64,000 bases of DNA from Bursaphelenchus xylophilus (lineage: Eukaryota > Nematoda > Chromadorea > Rhabditida > Aphelenchoididae). Shown piece by piece: positions 35,393-48,713 of this stretch; the first letter of the stretch is position 1, and every line of letters begins with the position of its first letter. The stretch lies in NCBI GenBank assembly GCA_904066235.2, contig CAJFCV020000003.1, forward strand, positions 12,586,001 to 12,650,000. The letters are read 5' to 3'. The position numbers and the translations under genes were made by a program. The notes under the pieces were generated by a model. That model searched no databases. It worked only from the letters and a program-made list of their open reading frames with translations, and was not told where the DNA came from.

Positions 35393-35402
35393 GGATCTCA
35401 AC

Positions 35403-38400
35403 ATGGTCAAGAACAAAAAGGAGCTTGATGACCTCAAGCAGGAGGTCCGAATGGACGAACATCAAATTAGTGTTGAAGAACTGGTCCAAAGACTTGGTAC
35501 TGATGTTCATAACGTAAGTGAAAATATGAAAAGCAAAAAAAATTAGGAATCAAAATTTTAAATTTCTTGAAAAAAAATTTTTTTTAGAAAAGTGCTTTGA
35601 TATTTTTCAATTTTTTTATTTATTTTTTTCCTTTACAGGGTCTAACAACCACCAAGGCCAATCAAATTCTGGCCCGTGATGGTCCCAATTCCCTAACTCC
35701 CCCGAAAACCACCTCAGAATGGGTGAAATTCGCGAAAAATCTTTTCGGCGGCTTCGCTCTGCTCCTTTGGATCGGCTCTTTTCTCTGCTACACCGCTTTC
35801 ACCGTCGACTTCTGCACCATGGAGCATGCCAGCTTCGACAATCTCTATCTGGGCATTGTCTTGATGACCGTGGTGATAATCGGAGGTGTTTTCCAGTACT
35901 ATCAAGAGAGCAAATCGTCGAAGATTATGGAGTCTTTCAAGGCTTTGGTCCCGACTTTTGCAATGGTTTATCGAGATGGGGAGAAGGTTCAGATCCCAGC
36001 CGATAAACTGGCCGTCGGAGATATTGTTGAGGTAATAATTTGGGAAAAAAGTTATTAAAAAGCTTCGTATAGCAAGGTCAAAAATGCTAACATTAATTTC
36101 GCCCTCTGGTGAAAGACTGTTGAAAATCCAAGGTTCTGTTTCAAAGCGCTATTTAAGATTTTTCTCCCTGAAAAACTGGCCCACACAGGTGATAACTGAC
36201 AAGTTTCAAAAAAAAAAAAAAAAAATCCGCGCGCTGAGCTTCAACCCTTGAACTTTTGAACTCTCAAAGCTTGTTGACCAAGTACAATATAGTTCCCATT
36301 CATATTTCTCCTTACAGGTCCGCAGCGGAGACCGCGTCCCCGCCGACATCCGAATCATTGAAGCGTCATCTTTCAAAGTGGACAACGCCTCGCTTACCGG
36401 TGAATCCGAGCCTCAATCCCGCTCTCCCGAATGCACCAACCCGAATCCGATGGAAACCAAGAACATCGCCTTCTTCTCCACCAATGCCGTCGAAGGAACA
36501 GCGAAGGGAATCGTCATCTACACCGGCGATCGGACTGTGATGGGAAGAATCGCTCATTTGGTCGCGGATTTGGACTCGGGAATGACTCCGATCGCCATTG
36601 AGATCGAGCATTTCATCCACATGATCACTGCAGTTGCCTGTACCTGTGGGCTGACTTTCTTTTTCGTCTCGTTGGCGATTGGATATCATTGGCTTTCCGC
36701 GGTGGTCTTCTTGATCGGTATTATTGTTGGAAATGTGCCAGAAGGTAGGGATTTCATGGAACCTTTTTTGAAAAATCGTTTTTTTTTATTTCAGAAATTA
36801 ATTCTTTTTTCAGGTCTCCTCTGTACCGTGACCATCTGTCTAACGCTCACAGCCAAAAGAATGGCCTCGAAGAATTGCCTGGTCAAGAACCTCGAAGCCG
36901 TCGAAACCCTCGGCTCCACTTCGACCATCTGCTCCGATAAGACAGGAACGCTCACGCAAAACCGAATGACCGTCGCTCACACTTGGTTCGATCGCACTAT
37001 CAACATTTGCGATACCACTGAGACTTATGCCGGGGCCGCCAACCGACAACGCGGAGAGACGGAGGCCGCTCTTCTTCGAGTTGCCGCCATTTGCAGTCGT
37101 GCCGACTTCAAGCCAGGCCAGACGGAAATGCCCGTAACTCGCCGTGAATGCACTGGAGATGCCTCAGAGATCGCGCTGCTCAAATACACCGAGCAACAGT
37201 TGGGAAACGTCGTCCAGTATCGCCAGAAGAACCCCAAAGTCGCGGAGATTCCGTTCAACTCGACCAATAAATATCAAATTTCCATTCATGAGACCGACGA
37301 TGGAAATCCGGGCTATTTGCTGGTGATGAAAGGAGGGCCCGAGAGAATCTTGGAACACTGCTCGAAGATTTTGGTGAAAGGAGAAGAGAAGGAGTTGGAC
37401 GAGCATCTACGCCATCACTTCAACGAGGCCTACCTTGAACTCGGTGGAATGGGCGAAAGAGTTCTTGGGTTCTGCGATTTCCGTCTTGACCCTAAGGAGT
37501 TCCCCAAAGGATTCGCATTTGATGTAGAGAATGTCAACTTCCCCATGTCTGGCTTCCGATTTGTCGGGTTGATTTCGATGATTGACCCTCCTCGAGCGGC
37601 TGTTCCCGACGCTGTGGCAAAATGCCGGTCTGCTGGAATCAAGGTAAGTGAAATCATCTTCTTTCGTAAGTTCCTTCCATTTTTAGGTCGTAATGGTCAC
37701 TGGTGATCATCCGATCACAGCCAAAGCCATCGCCAAGTCGGTTGGAATCATTTCTTCGGACACTGTTGAAGACATCGCCATGCGCAAGGGAATTCCAATC
37801 GAAAGAGTGAACGTGAAAAAAGCCAAGGCTGCCGTTCTTCATGGTTCAGATCTCCGTGAGATGAGCAACGATCAGTTGGATGAGTTCATCAGAACACATG
37901 ACGAGATTGTGTTTGCCAGAACTTCGCCGCAGCAAAAACTGATGATTGTTGAGGGTTTCCAACGACAAGGTCAAATCGTGGCTGTCACTGGTGACGGTGT
38001 CAACGATTCTCCGGCTTTGAAGAAGGGTAAGGGCGTCTCTATTTGGCATTTAAAAGTCCGTTCTTTGGCATTAAAACTCTAAACGCTTCATTTTTCAGCT
38101 GATATTGGAGTAGCTATGGGAATTACCGGCTCAGATGTCTCCAAACAAGCTGCCGATATGATCCTCATGGACGACAACTTCGCTTCCATTGTGGTGGGAG
38201 TTGAAGAAGGCCGATTGATCTTCGATAACCTCAAAAAATCGATCGCCTACACCTTGACCTCCAACGTCCCTGAGATCACGCCGTTCTTGTGTTACATCGT
38301 TTTCGGAATCCCCTTGGCTTTGGGCGCAATCACCATCTTGTGTATTGATCTTGGTTCTGACCTCGTCCCCGGTATTTCTTTGGCCTACGAAGCAGCTGAA

Positions 38401-39098
38401 TCCGATATCATGAAGCGAAAACCGAGGGATTCGAAGAGAGATAAGCTGGTGAATGAGCGTCTAATTTCGCTGGCTTATGGTCAAATCGGTATGATTCAAG
38501 CGGCTGCCGGATTCTTCACATATTTCTGGATCATGGCAGACAATGGGTTCTTGCCCTCAAGACTTCTCGGCATCCGTGCCGAGTGGGAAGCGAAAGCTGT
38601 GAACAATCTGGAGGACAGTTATGGCCAGCAATGGGTGAGTTTTTTATCATAAAACAACAGTAAAATAGGGATTAGCATGCCGATGACATGGTAAAATACG
38701 GTCCAATTCATACCTCCAAACAATATTAATTCAAATTTATTTAGACCTATACCGACCGCAAAGTCCTCGAACATACTGTTCAAAGCGCCTTCTTCATTGC
38801 CGTCGTCATCGCGCAATGGGCTGATCTAATCATCTCCAAGACCCGTCGCAACTCGCTGGTTCAACAGGGCATGACCAACGGCGCATTGAACTTCGGTCTG
38901 GTTTTCGAGACCACGTTGGCCTGCTTCCTCTGCTACGCACCCGGCATGGACAAAGCGTTGCACATGTATGGCTTGCGGTTTGCGTGGTGGTTCCCCTCGC
39001 TACCGTTCGCGATCCTGATCTTCATCTACGACGAGACCAGACGCTACATCTTGAGATGCAATCCCGGTGGATGGGTGGAACGCGAAACCTACTATTAA
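35403..39098 (+). CDS. Na+/K+-ATPase alpha subunit, gene 1 of tandem pair
   Basis: P-type ATPase exchanging 3 Na+ for 2 K+ across the plasma membrane (EAT-6 type). Seven exons, 35403-35513, 35639-36031, 36318-36744, 36814-37643, 37687-38026, 38099-38634 and 38745-39098, give 996 residues with consistent phases, the usual length. Seen: TGES (195-198), phosphorylation motif DKTGTLT with D352, nucleotide-domain [16 protein letters not shown] region, hinge TGDGVND (688-694), ion-site residues E759, D784 and D788, Q903 and D906 (vertebrate E779, D804, D808, Q923, D926) and the C-terminal ETYY needed for Na+ affinity. Oddities: Phe933 replaces vertebrate E953 beside conserved E934; Asp94 stands at ouabain-site Q111. 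The leader starts after CATTTTCAG (35361-35363). Intron 2 (286 bp) is absent from gene 2. A beta subunit is not in this window. Confidence 0.97.
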
Positions 39099-40216
39099 TG
39101 GAGAAGAACGGTTCATTTCATACATTTCAACTCGCTCATAGATTGTAATATACATTATCTTTCGTTTGTTAAATAGTAATATGCACGGTTTTGTCGCAGT
39201 TATTGTCATTTATCAATTGGAGTTTTCGTACAGTAATTTCCTTACAACACGGAACTCCCACTACAATTCAGGCTTTAAATTGTAACTCCAACCTTAACCC
39301 CCCATAAATTGTAAAAATTCTACATATATACCCTTTCAGTTGTAATATTCCAACCTTCTTCCTTAATTAGTAATCCGGTAATAAAATTTTTAACCTTACG
39401 CCGCATAGTGTGATCTATCAACATGCCGCGGCCAGAAAAACTGACCCTCCCCTTGAGGGCTCGAGCTCTTAATTCGGCACCGTATCTTTTTTATTCAGAC
39501 AAAAAGAATGGAAGATTTTTCGCAGGTGGATTTCAAAGGGGGGAGTTTAATTTTGAAATGGGGGTGTTGAGGAATTGCCTAAGGGTTTCGGCCTAAAATG
39601 TAAAGTTTATGTCAGTGAAACCTTCATTTTTGAGCTCTGTGGTGAGCCCTACCATTTAAAATTGTTCTTTTTTTGATTTTTTAACCTTTTGCCTTAAGGT
39701 AAAATACTACAATTGCATACATGATATGGCTTAAAAACTCGAAAAAAGTGTAGAAAATGGTCTAAACCCCAAAAAAGTTATTCCCATTGTATCCCGGCCC
39801 AGGACTCCGCCCAGTTTTCTTTAATCTCCATAATGGCCCTTGTCGACTTTTTAACCCAAGCCTTTAGCGGTAAATTAACTCAACGCCTTTGACCGGTCAT
39901 TCGCACTGACCGCTCGAGCTTTTTGTCTCTCAACTTCTCCCTTTCGCTCTGACGTCTTGGCCGAGCCGCAGACGGCTCAACTTTCTGTGAGAAGTTTCGA
40001 AGGGCAAAAAGTGCCCTCCAAGACGACGCTCTTCGAATACTCTCTCGTTTTGTTTTCGCCTCTGGCCGGTTTCGTGACGTTTCGGGTGAGGGTTTCTTAC
40101 CGGAAGTTGCGCGACATCAGACGAAATTTCACAATTTTTGTGGCATTTCGTTACAAAAAAAATCTTGCTGGATTTTGAAAGAAACTTGGCTAGGATTACC
40201 AATTTCAGGTCCGAAG
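39099..40216. other. Spacer between the two ATPase genes
   Basis: 1.1 kb holding the 3' UTR of gene 1 (an AATAAA variant, GTAATAAAATT, at 39377) and the promoter of gene 2. GACCGGTCATT is at 39891-39901 and TGACCGCTC at 39907-39915. The start of gene 2 follows AATTTCAG (40201-40208), so the upstream exon or a spliced leader joins there. The distance is too long for a typical nematode operon gap. Confidence 0.5.
39891..39915. promoter_or_regulatory. Candidate shared cis-element upstream of ATPase gene 2
   Basis: GACCGGTCATT plus TGACCGCTC (inverse of GAGCGGTCA), 300-330 bp before the start codon of gene 2. The pair of motifs also occurs at 32981-33000, and the 9-mer again at 34300. Confidence 0.4.
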
Positions 40217-43200
40217 ATGGCCAAGAACAAAAAGGGAGAGCTCGATGAGCTCAAGCAAGAAGTTCGAATGGACGAACATCAAGTTCCACTCGAGCAATTG
40301 GTCGCGCGTCTTGGAACAGATCTCGAAAAGGTGAGTAGCCATTACAATACATTTTTGAAGCCAAGAAAAGTCAAAAAAAGTGGGAATCTATTATTCTTCC
40401 TATTAATTGCGTAGACGTTTTTATTGCGAGGCTTTCCGCACCTTTTCAACCTTTCAAATTCGACCTTTTTCCACAGTGAAATTCGAATATCGCTGCGACG
40501 TAAGCTTTTCTATCTGCGTCGCAGCAGATTTTCTAAAGGTTCTTTCCCAGTGCAAGAAAACAGCAATTTGATTTCGTTGCGACACAATTCATTTTCTTCA
40601 ATTCTCAATGCGAAAGCGTATTCATTATTTTCCCGACAGAATTACATATTGTTTTTTTTTATTTCAGGGTCTAACCAGTTTCCGAGCTGAAGAAGCGTTA
40701 GCCCGCGACGGTCCCAACTCTCTGACTCCGCCAAAAAGCACTGCAGAATGGGTGAAATTTGCAAAAAATCTGTTTGGCGGCTTCGCTATGCTCCTTTGGA
40801 TTGGCTCTGTCCTTTGTTACATTGCATTCGCCGTCGATTACTTTACAATGGAAAACCCGGCATTCGACAATCTATATTTGGGAATTGTCCTAATGAGCGT
40901 TGTAATTATCACCGGTTGTTTCCAATACTATCAAGAAAACAAGTCATCGAAGATTATGGAGTCGTTCAAGTCGATGATTCCAACCTACGCCATGGTATAT
41001 CGGAATGGCGAGAAGATCCAAGTCGAAACCGAAAAACTGGTAGTTGGAGACGTGGTGGAAATCCACAGTGGCGACAGAGTTCCGGCCGATATTCGAGTCA
41101 TCTCAGCGTCCGGATTCAAAGTCGATAACGCGTCCCTGACTGGTGAATCCGAGCCGCAATCGCGCTCTCCAGAATGCACCAACGAGAATCCGTTGGAAAC
41201 CAAGAACATCGCGTTCTTCTCAACAAATGCTGTTGAAGGAACATGCAAGGGAATCGTCATCTACACTGGGGATCGCACGGTAATCGGAAGAATCGCTCAT
41301 CTGGCCGCGGATTTGGACTCGGGAATGACGCCTTTGGCCAGGGAAATTGAGCATTTCATTCACATTATCACAAGTGTCGCAATTTTTGTTGGAGTTACGT
41401 TCTTTATCATCTCGCTGTTTTTGGGTTACCACTGGATTACCGCAATTGTGTTTTTGATCGGCATTATCGTTGGAAACGTTCCGGAAGGTAAGGATTTAGC
41501 GATATTTAAACGGCAGGGAGCCTGCTCGATATTTATGATACCGAATTTAGGTCTAATTGCCACTGTGACCGTCTGCCTAACCCTCACAGCCAAAAGAATG
41601 GCTTCCAAGAACTGCCTGGTCAAGAATCTTGAAGCCGTTGAAACTCTCGGCTCCACTTCGACCATCTGCTCCGACAAGACGGGAACTCTTACTCAAAATC
41701 GAATGACTGTTGCGCACACTTGGTTCGACCTAACCATTTCCAGTTGCGACACAACCGAGAACTATGTTGGTGGTCAACGTAACCGCTGCGAGTCCGAAAC
41801 AGCGTTATTGCGGATTGCAGCACTCTGCAACCGCGCTGAATTCAAGAGTGGCCAGACCGAAGCCCCAGTTCTTCGACGGGAATGCACTGGAGATGCGTCG
41901 GAGATCGCGTTGCTTAAATTTACCGAGCTTCAGCTGGGCAATGTTATGGATTATCGGCGAAAGAGCCCGAAAATCGCAGAGATTCCGTTTAACTCGACAA
42001 ATAAGTTCCAAGTGTCGGTTCATGAAAACGAAGGTGGTTATCTCCTGGTGATGAAAGGAGCGCCTGAAAGAATTTTGGAACGTTGCTCAACGATGTTAAT
42101 CAAAGGACAAGAGAAGGAATTGGATGATAAGCTAAAACACGACTTCAACGAGGCTTACCTTGAACTTGGAGGACTTGGCGAACGGGTTCTTGGATTCTGT
42201 GATTTCCGTCTGGACGAGACAAAGTTTCCAAAGGGTTTCAAGTTTGATGCCGAGGAGGTCAACTTCCCAATGACTGGCTTACGATTTGTTGGGCTTATGT
42301 CGATGATTGACCCTCCTCGCGCTGCCGTTCCCGATGCTGTAGCTAAATGTCGCTCTGCGGGAATTAAGGTAAGCCAATATACAAATAATGTAAGCACCAT
42401 TAACTTTCAGGTAGTAATGGTCACTGGCGATCATCCAATCACTGCCAAGGCCATCGCCAAATCCGTTGGAATCATCTCTTCGGAGACTGTTGAAGATATC
42501 GCTATGCGAAAAGGAGTTGCCATTAGTCTTGTCAATCCTCGGGAGGCCAAAGCCGCGGTTCTTCATGGTTCAGACCTCCGAGCAATGAGCTCGGAACAGC
42601 TTGATGACTTCATCTCACATCATGAGGAGATTGTCTTTGCTAGAACTTCGCCACAGCAAAAACTGATGATTGTTGAGGGTTTCCAACGACAAGGTCAGAT
42701 TGTGGCTGTCACTGGCGACGGTGTCAACGATTCTCCGGCTTTGAAGAAGGGTAAGGGCATCTTTATTTGGCAGATTGATTGATAAAAGTCCGTTTTTTGA
42801 CAATAATATTCTAAAAGCTTTATTTTTTCAGCTGACATTGGAGTAGCTATGGGAATTACCGGCTCAGATGTCTCCAAACAAGCTGCCGATATGATCCTCA
42901 TGGACGACAACTTCGCTTCCATTGTGGTGGGAGTTGAAGAAGGCCGATTGATCTTCGATAACCTCAAAAAATCGATCGCCTACACCTTGACATCAAACAT
43001 TCCTGAAATCTCTCCCTTTCTTACCTACATTCTCTTCGGAATTCCCCTCCCATTGGGTGCTATAACGATCTTGTGTATTGATCTTGGCACTGACATGGTT
43101 CCCGCGATTTCCTTGGCCTACGAAGAGGCAGAGTCCGACATCATGAAGCGCAAACCAAGGGATTCAAACCGCGATAAACTCGTGAATGAGCGGCTAATCT

Positions 43201-43824
43201 CGCTTGCTTATGGTCAAATCGGGATGATCCAAGCAATGGCCGGGTTCTACACGTACTTCTGGATCATGGCAGATAATGGATTTATGCCTTCCAGGTTGTA
43301 CCAAATCCGGGCTGAATGGGATTCCGTGGCAGTAAACAACTTACCAGACAGTTATGGACAGGAATGGGTGGGTTTCAACAAAAAAAATATATTACACATG
43401 ACCTTTTGGCCAAAAAAAATCGTTTTTGGATCTTCGCAAAAGTTTTAACTAATAAAAAATCAAATTTCAGGCGTATAAGGACCGAAAGATCTTAGAGCAC
43501 ACCTGTCAGACCGCGTATTTCGTTGCAATCGTTATCGTTCAATGGGCCGATCTGATCGTTTCCAAAACACGCCGCAACTCGCTGGTCCAACAAGGAATGT
43601 TCAACTGGTACATGAACTTTGGCCTGGTCTTTGAGACAGCTTTAGCCGCCTTTTTGTGCTACTGTCCCGGCCTCGACAAGGCTCTTCGAATGTACGGACT
43701 TCGGTTTAGCTGGTGGTTCCCACCTCTCCCTTTCTCAATCATAATCTTCCTTTTTGACGAGGTCCGACGGTATTTAATCAGACGCTATCCCGGCGGATGG
43801 GTTGAACGCGAGACCTACTACTGA
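40217..43824 (+). CDS. Na+/K+-ATPase alpha subunit, gene 2 of tandem pair
   Basis: Six exons, 40217-40330, 40668-41487, 41551-42368, 42411-42750, 42832-43367 and 43471-43824, give 993 residues. It carries the same motif set as gene 1 ([67 protein letters not shown]) and so should be a working pump. TM6 is the canonical form here (GTDMVPAIS), whereas gene 1 has GSDLVPGIS. Both copies share Phe at the E953 position and Asp at Q111. Four intron positions match gene 1 exactly and intron 2 of gene 1 is missing. Introns 2 (63 bp) and 3 (42 bp) are multiples of three without stops. Exon 5 begins with a 155-bp stretch (42837-42991) identical to gene 1. Intron 1 contains MITE-derived sequence. The start chosen is the ATG 8 bp after the TTTCAG acceptor. 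Confidence 0.97.
40480..40648. mobile_element. MITE remnant (copy 7) in intron 1 of ATPase gene 2
   Basis: The right end CATTATTTTCCCGACAGAAT and interior blocks (GCAATTTGATTTCG, GCGACACAATT) match the MITE family; the left end has decayed. It occupies nearly half of the intron and ends 20 bp before the acceptor. Confidence 0.75.
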
Positions 43825-43999
43825 GAATTGTAAAAATAAACGGACTTTTAATGAGCAATTGGGAATTTTGCGGGTAAAATTACATTACATAAGAGAAAAA
43901 GGAAATCTCTACAACACAAAATGGTTCAAACGTACCGAAAACGTAAACGCAAGGTCGAAAAATAACGACAAAATTCGAGTTTTGGCTAAAAAATTCGTT

Positions 44000-45132
44000 C
44001 TCGGAGGATAGGTTACCCCTAACAAATAGGTTACCCCAGCGGATAGGTTACCCCACGGATAGGTTACCTGAAAATTTTTTTTTTTTTTGAAATGTTTTCG
44101 CTTCGGGACTTGGAAAAAAAGGATTTTTTGTGAAATTTGAAAAAAATTTTAAGTGTTTTCGCTTCGGGACTGGGAAAAAAAGATTTTTTGGAAAATTCAA
44201 CAAAAATTTGAAATGTTTTCGCATCGGAAGTAGAAAAAAGGGTGTCTGACTGAATATTAACTGTGGTGCCGGCAGCACTAAAATTTTGTCTAAAACCAAT
44301 GGTACCACCTGGTACTATATAGTACCGCGTTTTTTTGGGCTCTACTAAGCATCAAACCATCACCATTACTGCCTCATGGCCAAATTTTCACTTCTCACAA
44401 AGCAGTACCAGTTGGTACTATATAGTACCAAGTGTTAAAACGTGTTTTTAGGTTTTACTAAGCACCAAACCAACGCCATTACCGCCTTACGGCCAAATTT
44501 GCACCTCGTACTAAATAGTACCAGGTAGTACTATTTAGTACCAAGTGTTAAAAATGTGTTTTTTAAGCAGTACTAGGCACCAAAACAACACCATTAACGT
44601 CTAAAAGTGTTATAAGTCGAAAAATTTTCAAAAAGAATCTCTAAAGGCAGTAAGGTAACAGAAACCCAGTTTTCATATTCAGTCAGTTCATACTCAGTCA
44701 GCTCGAAAACCTTTCAAATTTTTTTCAATTTTCACAAAAAATCCTTTTGTTAAAAGTCCCGAAGCGAAAACATTTAAAAATTTTTTCAAATTTCACAAAG
44801 AATCCTTTTTTTCAGCTCCCGAAGCGAAAAAATTTCAAATTTTATTCAAATTTCACAAAAAAATCCTTTTTTTCCAAGTCCCGAAGCGAAAACATTTCAA
44901 ATTTTATTCAATTTTCACAAAAAATCCTTCTTATTAAACTCCCGAAGCGAAAACATTTCAAAATTTTTTCAATTTTCACAAAAAATCCTTTTTTTCAACT
45001 CCCGAAGCGAAAACATTTCAAAAAAAAATTTTTTCTTTTTTGGTAAGGGGTAACCTATCCGTGGAGTAACCTATCCGGTGGGGTAACCTATCCGTGGGGT
45101 AACCTATCCGGTGGGGTAACCTATCCTCCGAG
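44000..45132. mobile_element. Foldback element with GGATAGGTTACCCC minisatellite ends
   Basis: A 20-bp perfect inverted repeat closes the element: CTCGGAGGATAGGTTACCCC at 44000-44019 and its inverse at 45113-45132. The left arm has four GGATAGGTTACCCC-type units, the right arm five inverse units. Next inward, a ~60-bp unit with GCTTCGGGA and AAAAATCCTTT or its inverse repeats about three times on the left and six times on the right (44755-45015). The core at 44285-44600 has TACTATATAGTAC palindromes and phrases such as CACCATTAC shared with the element at 19961-21035. Further inverse end units continue to about 45198, suggesting a partial second copy. No transposase. Confidence 0.8.
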
Positions 45133-45199
45133 TTATGTGTTTTTTGGGGTAACCTATCCGGTGGGTAACATATTCTCGGGGTAACCTATCCTCCCCAAA

Positions 45200-45506
45200 T
45201 CTAAAAAATTGAAGAAAAGAAATTTTACAGAAACACTTGACCCTGTGCCATGTCTTCTTCTCGCGATGAACCACTTGCTAAAACATAATAAACAGCTTTC
45301 ATTGCTGCAGACGACAGCTCTCTCGCACCAAAATTACATTTCTCAACTTCATTGAATCAACAATAAATTCACAGTTTATATAATATAATCGTAGATAATT
45401 AAACGAAAAGATCCTCTAAAACAACGATATTTTTTCTAAAACCCATACTCAATGCGTTAATATTGCGTTAACCGCGTAAGTAACAAATTTTACACTATTC
45501 AGGGCC
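45200..45506. other. Spacer before cytidine deaminase 3' end
   Basis: Short AT-rich sequence containing the 3' UTR of the minus-strand deaminase gene. The inverse AATAAA (TTTATT) is not obvious; nothing else seen. Confidence 0.35.
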
Positions 45507-47269
<1,763 letters not shown>

Positions 47270-48713
47270 TCAAAAAAATCGAAAATTTACCTGGCTATTA
47301 GAATTATTGGAGCTATTTCCCAAAATTTGCTGTAATAAGTCGTTAAAGGCCCCGTCTTCATTTGTTTCATGATTGCTTGAGCTGCTCTGGGGGCGTTCTT
47401 CATCATATTTTATAAGTTGCGAAAGGTTCGCGGGCCAGCCCATCTTCTTTTCGGGGGTTTCCTTGGGCTCTTGGGCAATTCCATGGCGGATTTTGAACTT
47501 GCAAAGCCATCCCTGGCTGGCTTTGAAGTCCTTGAGGCCGAGGATTGATGCCATTTCTCTTGCTTTGTCCTGAAATTTAGAAAACTTTAGAAATTTTTAG
47601 TTCTTACGGGACTTTTTACTCTGCCATGGATAATATAATCAGATCAAAAAATTGGCGTTCTTTTTAATCAAATGTAAATTCCTAGCTAGCTAATGGTCTT
47701 TAGACTCACCTGCAATGATTTGTTGTCAAAATGGTAGTCGGGTTGCTCCTTTCTGATCCCATCTACCCAAATCCGCAGAGCTTTATCCAACTGGGTGCAC
47801 TTTGCATTGGTCAATCGGATCCTTTTACTGCACTGATACATGGCATTAGCCGCAATATACTTGTCCTTCTCTTTGACGATCATTCTGACGGTCGATTCGG
47901 CGAGATCAAAGTCTTTTCCAACAGCAACAAAGGTCTTCTTCTTGGCGGCCTCAATGATTTCCATTTTGGTGGCCAATGGGACCGTTCGACGGGTTCGTTT
48001 GTTCGGTGATGGATTCACTTCGTCGTCATCTGCAAGACGTTTGATTTTAGGAAGTTTCGGGGACGTCTTGAGAGATTTTGTATATTACACTTTGCACCTG
48101 ATCAAATTTGATCAAAAACTGATGAAAACGGATGAATTACTCAATTATTATGTCAAAACATGAAGAAAAGGGCATCGACTGCGTATCGATTACATATTTT
48201 ACAACCATACTTGCCTTTTTATCGATCTTATAGCCCTTTACCTTATTTTAGTCACAAAATTTCTATTTTTTGCAAATTTTTTTTTAAATTTTAGGTACCA
48301 GCCGTACAAAAAAGCCTGCCCCTCCTAAATCGAGTCCTTTTCTTCATAATAAACATTATTTTCTCCATGAAATTCCCTTAAAAGCATCAAAAATTATCTA
48401 AAACAATATCCATACCTTCTCGATTCCTCTTTGGCAAGCTCTTCACTAGCATTCCCAACTGCTCCCTCATTTCGTTGGTCAAGAAGCTGAAGGCATTCGT
48501 ATTCGCCGAGAAAATGTCATTGTTCTCCGGCGATTCTGGAGCATCTTCTGAACCTTTTTTCCCCCAAAGGCCAGACTTTGAAGATTGAGCAACTTCGGTG
48601 TCGGAACCATCGTCAACCGCCAGATTCGGCTCGTAGTCTGGATCAGTGGGGTCAACGCGAGGGGGAGTACCCATGGGCTCTATTTTATATGCTATTTCGG
48701 AAGCATTGTCCAT
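47270..48713 (-). CDS. CENP-B/psq-type helix-turn-helix DNA-binding protein
   Basis: Minus-strand exons 48713-48416, 48029-47710 and 47569-47291 (reading on to a stop at 47270) give 305 residues. Residues 1-99 are acidic and disordered. After a basic patch (NKRTRRT) comes a first HTH (ATKMEIIEAAKKKTFVAVGKDFDLAESTVRMIVKEKD), then the spaced second CENP-B-type HTH (LDKALRIWVDGIRKEQPDYHF ... KAREMASILGLKDFKASQGWLCKFKIRHGI). This two-part module binds DNA in CENP-B and in pogo/Tigger transposases. No DDE catalytic domain follows, so it looks like a domesticated transposase-derived or host regulatory factor. The 3' end is uncertain: a donor at 47290 could join an exon near 47126. The start is 3 bp after a TTTCAG acceptor. 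Function and partner DNA unknown. Confidence 0.8.

Noticed and set aside
41488..42410. Single uninterrupted 724-codon exon in ATPase gene 2
   Set aside because: The extra 21 and 14 residues fall inside invariant motifs (PEG-LIATV and the [10 protein letters not shown] region) and are bounded by exact GT..AG sites shared with gene 1, so they are introns.
44747..45046. 99-residue lysine/serine/phenylalanine repeat protein
   Set aside because: Encoded by the ~60-bp tandem repeat of the foldback element; no homology signal.
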